Source: DATBHM01 sp963772375
Lineage (GTDB): Bacteria > Actinomycetota > UBA4738 > JACQTL01
NCBI GenBank assembly: GCA_963772375.1
Contig: CAVYXG010000001.1
Span: forward strand, 310,001 to 374,000
DNA length: 64,000 nucleotides
Reading direction: 5' to 3'
Part shown: one piece after another, positions 59,793 to 64,000 of the stretch
Layout: every line of letters starts with the position of its first letter
Position numbering within the stretch: the first letter of the stretch is position 1
Notes under the pieces: model-generated
The model's database searches: none
Told to the model about the DNA's origin: nothing
The model's input: only the letters and a program-made list of their open reading frames with translations
Program-made: the position numbers and the translations under genes

Positions 59793-61337
59793 TCACCCCG
59801 CCCGGCGGTCCTCCTGCGACGACGACGAGCCCGAGTCCGCCTCCTGCCGCCCGCCCTCGCTGACCGTCGCGATGTCGGACTCCGCAGAGAGGGGCTGCGC
59901 GACCTCCTCGAGGGGCTTCCCTTCCGCGTCCACGCCGATCAGCGCCTCGACCACCCCGGCGAGGATCATCGCGCCGGCGCCGATCCAGTACCCCACGGCC
60001 ACCATCGACTCCTTGCCGGTGTCGATGAGCTTGCCGAACAGCAGCGGCCCGATGATGCCGCCGATCCCGGTTCCGATGGCGAAGAAGAACGCGATGGCGT
60101 TCGCCCGGATCTCCAGCGGAAAGATCTCGCTCACCGTCAGGTAGCCCGCGCTGGCCCCGGCCGACGCGAAGAAGAAGATGACCGACCACGCGATGGTGAT
60201 GGACCACCCGCTCGTGAACAGGATCCCCTGGCTGAACATCCACCCCGTGACCGCGAGCAGCACGCCGGATGCGATGTAGCTGAACGCGATCATCGGCCGC
60301 CGTCCGATCGAGTCGAACAGCGGCCCGAGCAGGAACGGCCCGAGGAAGTTCCCCACCGCGAACGGCAGGATGTACAGGCCGACGCTCTGGTCTGGCACCT
60401 TGAAGAACGTCGTCAGCACCAGCCCGAACGTGAAGAACACCGCGTTGTAGACGAACGCCTGCGCTGCCATCAGGGTCAGGCCGAGCAGCGTGCGCTTGCG
60501 GTCGTCCGAGAACATCGTCCGGAAGATCTCCCGCGGTGGCGTGTGGTCGCGCGGGTGGATCTCGATGGGGTCGCCCTCGGGCTCGGGGAGCTCAGAGCGC
60601 CCCGTGGACTCCTTGACCTGGCGTTCGATGTCCGAGACGACCTGTTCGGCCTCCTCCTCGCGGTTGTGCGTCATCAGCCAGCGCGGGCTCTCCGGGATCA
60701 GCCGCCGGATGAGCAGGACGCCGAGGCCGAGGATCGCGCCCAGCCCGAAGGCCAGCCGCCAGCCGACGTTCGGCGAGAACAGCGCGGGGTTCAGGACGAT
60801 CAGCGTGAGCGCGGCGCCGGCCGCCGTGCCGGCCCACCACGAGCCGTTGATCGCGAGCTCCACGCGGCCGCGGACGCGGGCCGGGTTCAGCTCCTCGGTG
60901 GCCGAGTTGATGGCCGCATACTCGCCGCCGATGCCCATCCCGGTGAAGAACCGGAACACGAAGAACGGAAGGGCCGCCCACGAGAACGCCGTGGCCACCG
61001 TCGCGACGAGATACAGCAGCAGCGTCCACATGAACAGCCGCTTGCGTCCCAGCCGGTCGGTCAGGTACCCGAACGTGAACGCCCCGACGACCGCGCCGAC
61101 GATGTAGATGCTCCCGGCCAGGCCGATGTCGGTGGCCGAGAGCGACAGGGTGTCGGACCGCTGGAGCACCGAGGCGATCGCCCCGACGATCGTGACCTCG
61201 AGCCCGTCCAGCACCCACGTGACCCCGAGCGCGACGACGACCAGCCAGTGCCACCGGCTCCACGGCAGGCGGTCCATCCGCTGCGGGACGTCGGTCTCGA
61301 CGACCTCCTGTCCCTCCCGTTCGACCCGAGCTCCCAT
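59793..61337 (-). CDS. MFS transporter (sugar-porter-like)
   Basis: 514 residues with twelve membrane helices and an acidic Ser-rich cytoplasmic tail (GSSSSQEDRRAG). MFS motif A is seen between helices 2 and 3 (GYLTDRLGRKRLFMW) and repeated in the second half (GPLFDSIGRRPMIAF). The pattern GEYAAINSATEELNPARVRGRVELAINGSWWAGTAAGAA matches sugar/metabolite:H+ symporters. Substrate unknown. A large cytoplasmic loop (about 240-290) is polar. ATG 61337 has GGAGG about 8 nt upstream. Confidence 0.88.
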   Translation of the reverse strand: MGARVEREGQEVVETDVPQRMDRLPWSRWHWLVVVALGVTWVLDGLEVTIVGAIASVLQRSDTLSLSATDIGLAGSIYIVGAVVGAFTFGYLTDRLGRKRLFMWTLLLYLVATVATAFSWAALPFFVFRFFTGMGIGGEYAAINSATEELNPARVRGRVELAINGSWWAGTAAGAALTLIVLNPALFSPNVGWRLAFGLGAILGLGVLLIRRLIPESPRWLMTHNREEEAEQVVSDIERQVKESTGRSELPEPEGDPIEIHPRDHTPPREIFRTMFSDDRKRTLLGLTLMAAQAFVYNAVFFTFGLVLTTFFKVPDQSVGLYILPFAVGNFLGPFLLGPLFDSIGRRPMIAFSYIASGVLLAVTGWMFSQGILFTSGWSITIAWSVIFFFASAGASAGYLTVSEIFPLEIRANAIAFFFAIGTGIGGIIGPLLFGKLIDTGKESMVAVGYWIGAGAMILAGVVEALIGVDAEGKPLEEVAQPLSAESDIATVSEGGRQEADSGSSSSQEDRRAG

Positions 61338-61406
61338 CCGAACACCTCCGTCCAGACGTCGCAGACGACCGTGCGGTCGGGGTCGGGGGACGGGCGCGAC
61401 GACCGG

Positions 61407-61426
61407 ACCGCTCGTACGTGAGCGGT
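61407..61426 (-). terminator. Small stem-loop after the cNMP-binding gene
   Basis: 7-bp arms accgctc/gagcggt with a 6-nt loop, about 40 nt past the stop codon and before the MFS gene. Confidence 0.35.
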
Positions 61427-61464
61427 ACCCGGGTTGCCTTGCGAGGAAACCGAACTGAGCGGGT

Positions 61465-61896
61465 TCAGGCCATCCAGGCGTCGACGCGTTCCTGGACCTC
61501 GCGGAGGCGGTCGACGAGGCCCTCGAGCATGGCGACGGCCACGATGGGATGGACGAGCAGGAACGCCCGGAAGTCGTCGGCGGTGATCACCATCGCCGTG
61601 ACCGGCTCGACGGCCTTGACCGTCGCCGACCGCTTGCGCCGCCCGATCACGGCCATCTCGCCGAAGAACGCGCCGGGCTCGAGGTTGTGGAACCGCCCGC
61701 CGACGTCGACCTGGGCGCGACCCTCGAGCACGACGTACATGCCGTCGCCGGGATCGCCCTGTTCGACGATGCTCTGGCCGGCGTCGAAGTGGGCGTCGGT
61801 GCCCATCGCGACGACGTTCGCCAGGTCCTCGTCGCCGAGCCCGGCGAACAGCGGGCTCTTCTTGAGCGCTCCGATCTCCAGCTGGTGTTCGTCCAT
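61465..61896 (-). CDS. Cyclic-nucleotide-binding (CRP/cNMP) domain protein
   Basis: 143 residues containing only a cNMP-binding beta-barrel (KKSPLFAGLGDEDLANVVAMGTDAHFDAGQSIVEQGDPGDGMYVVLEGRAQVDV... FFGEMAVIGRRKRSATVKAVEPVTAMVI). The phosphate-binding cassette FFGEMAVI..RSATV is well formed. There is no helix-turn-helix, so it is not a transcription factor itself; it may bind cAMP or another ligand as a stand-alone sensor. ATG 61896 has GGAGA upstream. On the same strand as the MFS and ABC genes around it. Confidence 0.85.
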   Translation of the reverse strand: MDEHQLEIGALKKSPLFAGLGDEDLANVVAMGTDAHFDAGQSIVEQGDPGDGMYVVLEGRAQVDVGGRFHNLEPGAFFGEMAVIGRRKRSATVKAVEPVTAMVITADDFRAFLLVHPIVAVAMLEGLVDRLREVQERVDAWMA

Positions 61897-61935
61897 GTTC
61901 GTTCTCCAGGCGTCCGTCCGGGTGGTGCCCGAACC

Positions 61936-62697
61936 CTACAGCCGGCCGGCCTCGATGATCCGCTGCAGGAACGCGCGGGTCCGTTCGTTCTCGGGCTCGC
62001 TGAAGATCTTGGCGGGCGGCCCCTCCTCCAGGATGCGGCCGCCGTCGAGGAACACGACCCGGTCGGCGATGTCTCGGGCGAACCCCATCTCGTGGGTGGC
62101 GATGAGCATGGTCATGCCGGTCTGCGCGAGCTCCCGGATCACGTTCAGCACCTCGGCCACCAGCTCGGGGTCGAGCGCGCTGGTCACCTCGTCGAGCAGC
62201 ATCAACCGGGGCGACATGGCGAGCGCGCGGACGATCGCCACCCGCTGCTGCTGCCCGCCCGACAGCCGGTCCGGGTAGTCGTCACGCTTGTCCGCGAGGC
62301 CGAACCGCTGCAACAGCTCGTCCGCCTTCGCCTCGGCCTCCTTCCTCGACTGCCCGAGCCCCTCGGTCGGGCCGAGCGTGATGTTCCGAAGCACGGTCAT
62401 GTGCGGGAACAGGTTGAACGACTGGAACACGATGCCGATCCGACGGCGGACGTCGTCCACCCCCCGGCCGCCGCCGGTGACGTCGCGGCCGTCGATGACG
62501 ACACGTCCAAAGTCCACCGGCTCCAGGAGGTTCACGCAGCGGAGCAGCGTCGACTTCCCGGATCCGGAGGCACCGATCAGGCACAGCACCTCGTGCTCCG
62601 ACACGACGAGGTCGATCCCGCTGAGCACCTCGAGCTTGCCGAACGACTTGTGTACGCCCTCCAGCCGGAGCGCCTCCGTCGACCCATTGCCGGTCAC
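61936..62697 (-). CDS. glnQ: Polar amino acid ABC transporter ATP-binding protein (GlnQ type)
   Basis: 253-residue ATPase. Walker A LIGASGSGKSTLLRCVN, Q-loop VFQSFNLFPHMTV, signature LSGGQQQRVAIVRAL and Walker B LMLLDEVTSALDPELVAEVL are intact. The GTG start overlaps the permease stop by 4 nt (GTGA). Drives uptake with the permease and the solute-binding protein encoded upstream. Confidence 0.93.
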   Translation of the reverse strand: MTGNGSTEALRLEGVHKSFGKLEVLSGIDLVVSEHEVLCLIGASGSGKSTLLRCVNLLEPVDFGRVVIDGRDVTGGGRGVDDVRRRIGIVFQSFNLFPHMTVLRNITLGPTEGLGQSRKEAEAKADELLQRFGLADKRDDYPDRLSGGQQQRVAIVRALAMSPRLMLLDEVTSALDPELVAEVLNVIRELAQTGMTMLIATHEMGFARDIADRVVFLDGGRILEEGPPAKIFSEPENERTRAFLQRIIEAGRL

Positions 62698-63599
62698 AGC
62701 GCCGACCCCCCCTGCCGGCGGGCCCGCTGGCGCGAGATGAGCACGTCGACCAGCCGCGTCAACGGGATCGTGACCAGCAGGAACAAGAGCGCAGCGCACA
62801 GCAGCGGCGTGAAGTTGAAGTCCGCCTGCTGGTCGATGTTTGCCTGCTTCAGCGCCTCCGCGGTCGGGATGACGAACCCGACGATGGCCGTGTCCTTCTG
62901 CAGCGCGATGAAGTCGTTCAGCAACGGAGGGATCACATTGCGGAACGCCTGCGGCACGACCACGAATCGCAGCGTCTTCCAGCGCGACAACCCGAGGGCC
63001 CTCGCCGCGGCGCTCTGGCTCGGATGCACGGAGTTCAGCCCGGCTCGATAGACCTCCGCCACGTACGCCGAGTAGGACAGGATCAGGGCGACCATCCCCC
63101 AGAACAAGGCCGAATGCGGCACGCCGGGGAGGTCGAGCGAGGGCACCCCGAAGCCCAGCAGGTACACGAGCAGGATGAGGGGGATCCCCCGGAACACATC
63201 CGTGTAGACGATCACGAGCAGCCGGAGCGGGAAGAACACGGGCCCCGGCAGGTTCCGAACGATCGCGAGCACCAGCGCGAACACGAGGATGAAGGCCTCG
63301 GCGATCAGGCACCACTCGACGTTCCGGACGAATCTCTTCGCGATCTCGGGGAAGGTGTCCTTGAACTCCTGCGGGTTGAAGAACGCCTGCTTGACCGCGG
63401 GCCAGTTCTTCGAATGAACCACGATCCAGACGATGACGCCGACCACGACGACGGTGCTGAGCACCGCGATGGCCACCGCCCGAACGCCCTCCCGCCGGAC
63501 ACCCGAACCGCCGACCAGGCGGGACCGACGATCTCCCCCGCCCGGTCCCGCGCCGGGCTCCGGCAGTGCGCTCAGGTCGCTGGCGTTCGGCGAGCTCAC
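62694..63599 (-). CDS. Polar amino acid ABC transporter permease
   Basis: 301 residues. An N-terminal low-complexity region and one helix (AIAVLSTVVVVGVIVWIVVHSK) precede the permease core of about five helices with the His/Glu/Gln-type EAA loop (HPSQSAAARALGLSRWKTLRFVVVPQAFRNVIPPLLN). The C-terminus FLLVTIPLTRLVDVLISRQRARRQ is typical of GlnP/HisM. A single gene, so the channel is probably a homodimer, or the partner lies outside. GTG 63599, 10 nt after the solute-binding protein gene. Confidence 0.9.
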   Translation of the reverse strand: MSSPNASDLSALPEPGAGPGGGDRRSRLVGGSGVRREGVRAVAIAVLSTVVVVGVIVWIVVHSKNWPAVKQAFFNPQEFKDTFPEIAKRFVRNVEWCLIAEAFILVFALVLAIVRNLPGPVFFPLRLLVIVYTDVFRGIPLILLVYLLGFGVPSLDLPGVPHSALFWGMVALILSYSAYVAEVYRAGLNSVHPSQSAAARALGLSRWKTLRFVVVPQAFRNVIPPLLNDFIALQKDTAIVGFVIPTAEALKQANIDQQADFNFTPLLCAALLFLLVTIPLTRLVDVLISRQRARRQGGSAL

Positions 63600-63609
63600 G
63601 CCGGCCGCG

Positions 63610-64000
63610 CTACTGCTTGAAGACCGGGACCGCGCCGACGTTCGTCTTCTGCGACAGCCACTCGTCCTGCAGGTGCGCGAGCGTCCCGTCGGCCTTCATC
63701 GCCGCGAGCGCCGCGTTCACGCAGGTCACGAGGGGGTTCCCCTTGACGAAGGCCATCCCGACGTGGTCGGTGGTGCCGCTCCCCGCGGGGTTGGGAAACT
63801 GCCCGACGACCACGCTGTTCTTGACCTCCTGCACGAACGGGTCGGCGATGTACAGCGCACTGGGAAGGTCCACTACGATCCCATCGACCTGGTGCGCGTT
63901 CAGCGCGGCCACCGTGTCCGAGAGCGTGCTGTAGGCGCCCGGTTCGCTGTCGGGCTGGATGACGTCGTTGATGTAGTCCAGGGCCGTGGTCCCGATGGGC
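63610..64000 (-). CDS. Polar amino acid ABC solute-binding protein, C-terminal part (cut by window end)
   Basis: The C-terminal 129 or so residues of an SBP_bac_3 protein. The visible start IGTTALDYINDVIQPDSEPGAYSTLSDTVAALNAHQVDGIVVDLPSALYI is the common lobe-2 pattern, ending ALAAMKADGTLAHLQDEWLSQKTNVGAVPVFKQ. The N-terminus and signal lie beyond 64000. It captures the amino acid for the downstream permease and ATPase; ligand unknown. Confidence 0.9.
   Translation of the reverse strand, partial: PIGTTALDYINDVIQPDSEPGAYSTLSDTVAALNAHQVDGIVVDLPSALYIADPFVQEVKNSVVVGQFPNPAGSGTTDHVGMAFVKGNPLVTCVNAALAAMKADGTLAHLQDEWLSQKTNVGAVPVFKQ

Overview
The window looks like a chromosomal segment of a high-G+C member of the Actinomycetota, probably a deep-branching or uncultured lineage that cannot be placed more precisely from this sequence. 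Evidence: a proteasomal ATPase (Mpa/ARC) with the C-terminal QYL motif; the clpS-DUF2017 pair; DUF3039 and RNHCP zinc-finger proteins; a LigB-type ATP-dependent DNA ligase; an F420/FMN luciferase-like oxidoreductase; frequent GTG starts; ATGA/GTGA translational couplings; and many promoters that look leaderless (TANNNT-like -10 box 6-8 nt before the start codon).

Layout. 1-2.5 kb: end of a Pro/Thr-rich protein, then mpa. 2.5-4.5 kb: a tightly coupled ubiquitin-like sulfur carrier (ttuB-like), ttuA and trmI set, all on the minus strand upstream of mpa. 4.6-9 kb: HtrA-like lipoprotein protease, histidine phosphatase, an RGG/GGP-rich protein, a cold-shock protein, a zinc-ribbon protein, clpS, DUF2017 and DUF3054. 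9-11.4 kb: SAP-like basic protein with DNA ligase, and a divergent lipoprotein. 11.4-18.6 kb: a conserved hypothetical, a transketolase-like enzyme, a secreted beta-helix protein, DUF3039, RNHCP, a 38-residue membrane peptide, a winged-helix/luciferase-like divergent pair and a lipoprotein. 18.7-19.0 kb: tRNA-Leu(GAG) and secG. 19.1-25.5 kb: a complete oligopeptide ABC transporter (order C-A-B-D-F in transcription). 25.6-30.8 kb: a glycolysis operon gap-pgk-tpiA-lipoprotein-apgM. 30.9-34.8 kb: uvrC-rapZ-Pro-rich membrane protein. 34.8-41 kb: cupredoxin-fused lipoprotein, PAS histidine kinase, uvrA. 41-46.1 kb: Uma2-family protein, and an FHA-ABC transporter coupled to a Ser/Thr kinase with a beta-propeller. 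46.2-53.2 kb: S9 peptidase, class V aminotransferase, flavin monooxygenase, lipoprotein hydrolase, amidohydrolase and a SnoaL-like protein. 53.2-56.7 kb: an IS110-family element plus two lipoproteins of unknown function. 56.7-58.8 kb: uvrB. 58.9-59.8 kb: a broken MscS channel gene. 59.8-64 kb: MFS transporter, cyclic-nucleotide-binding domain protein, and a polar amino acid ABC transporter that runs off the end.

How the genes fit together. All three nucleotide-excision-repair genes (uvrA, uvrB, uvrC) lie within 26 kb on the minus strand. Each has a -10 box placed for leaderless transcription. The glycolytic operon covers four consecutive lower-glycolysis steps. The ttuB-ttuA-trmI set points to T-loop modification of tRNA (s2T54/m1A58). 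Its proximity to a proteasomal ATPase, with no pup or dop adjacent in the window, is the most thought-provoking context.

No CRISPR array, prophage, secondary-metabolite cluster or clear new defence system was found. The most follow-up-worthy items are the GG-APV ubiquitin-like protein beside mpa, the IS110 element with a candidate bridge-RNA region, the cupredoxin fusion lipoprotein, the kinase/FHA-ABC module, and the shared leaderless promoter layout of the uvr genes.
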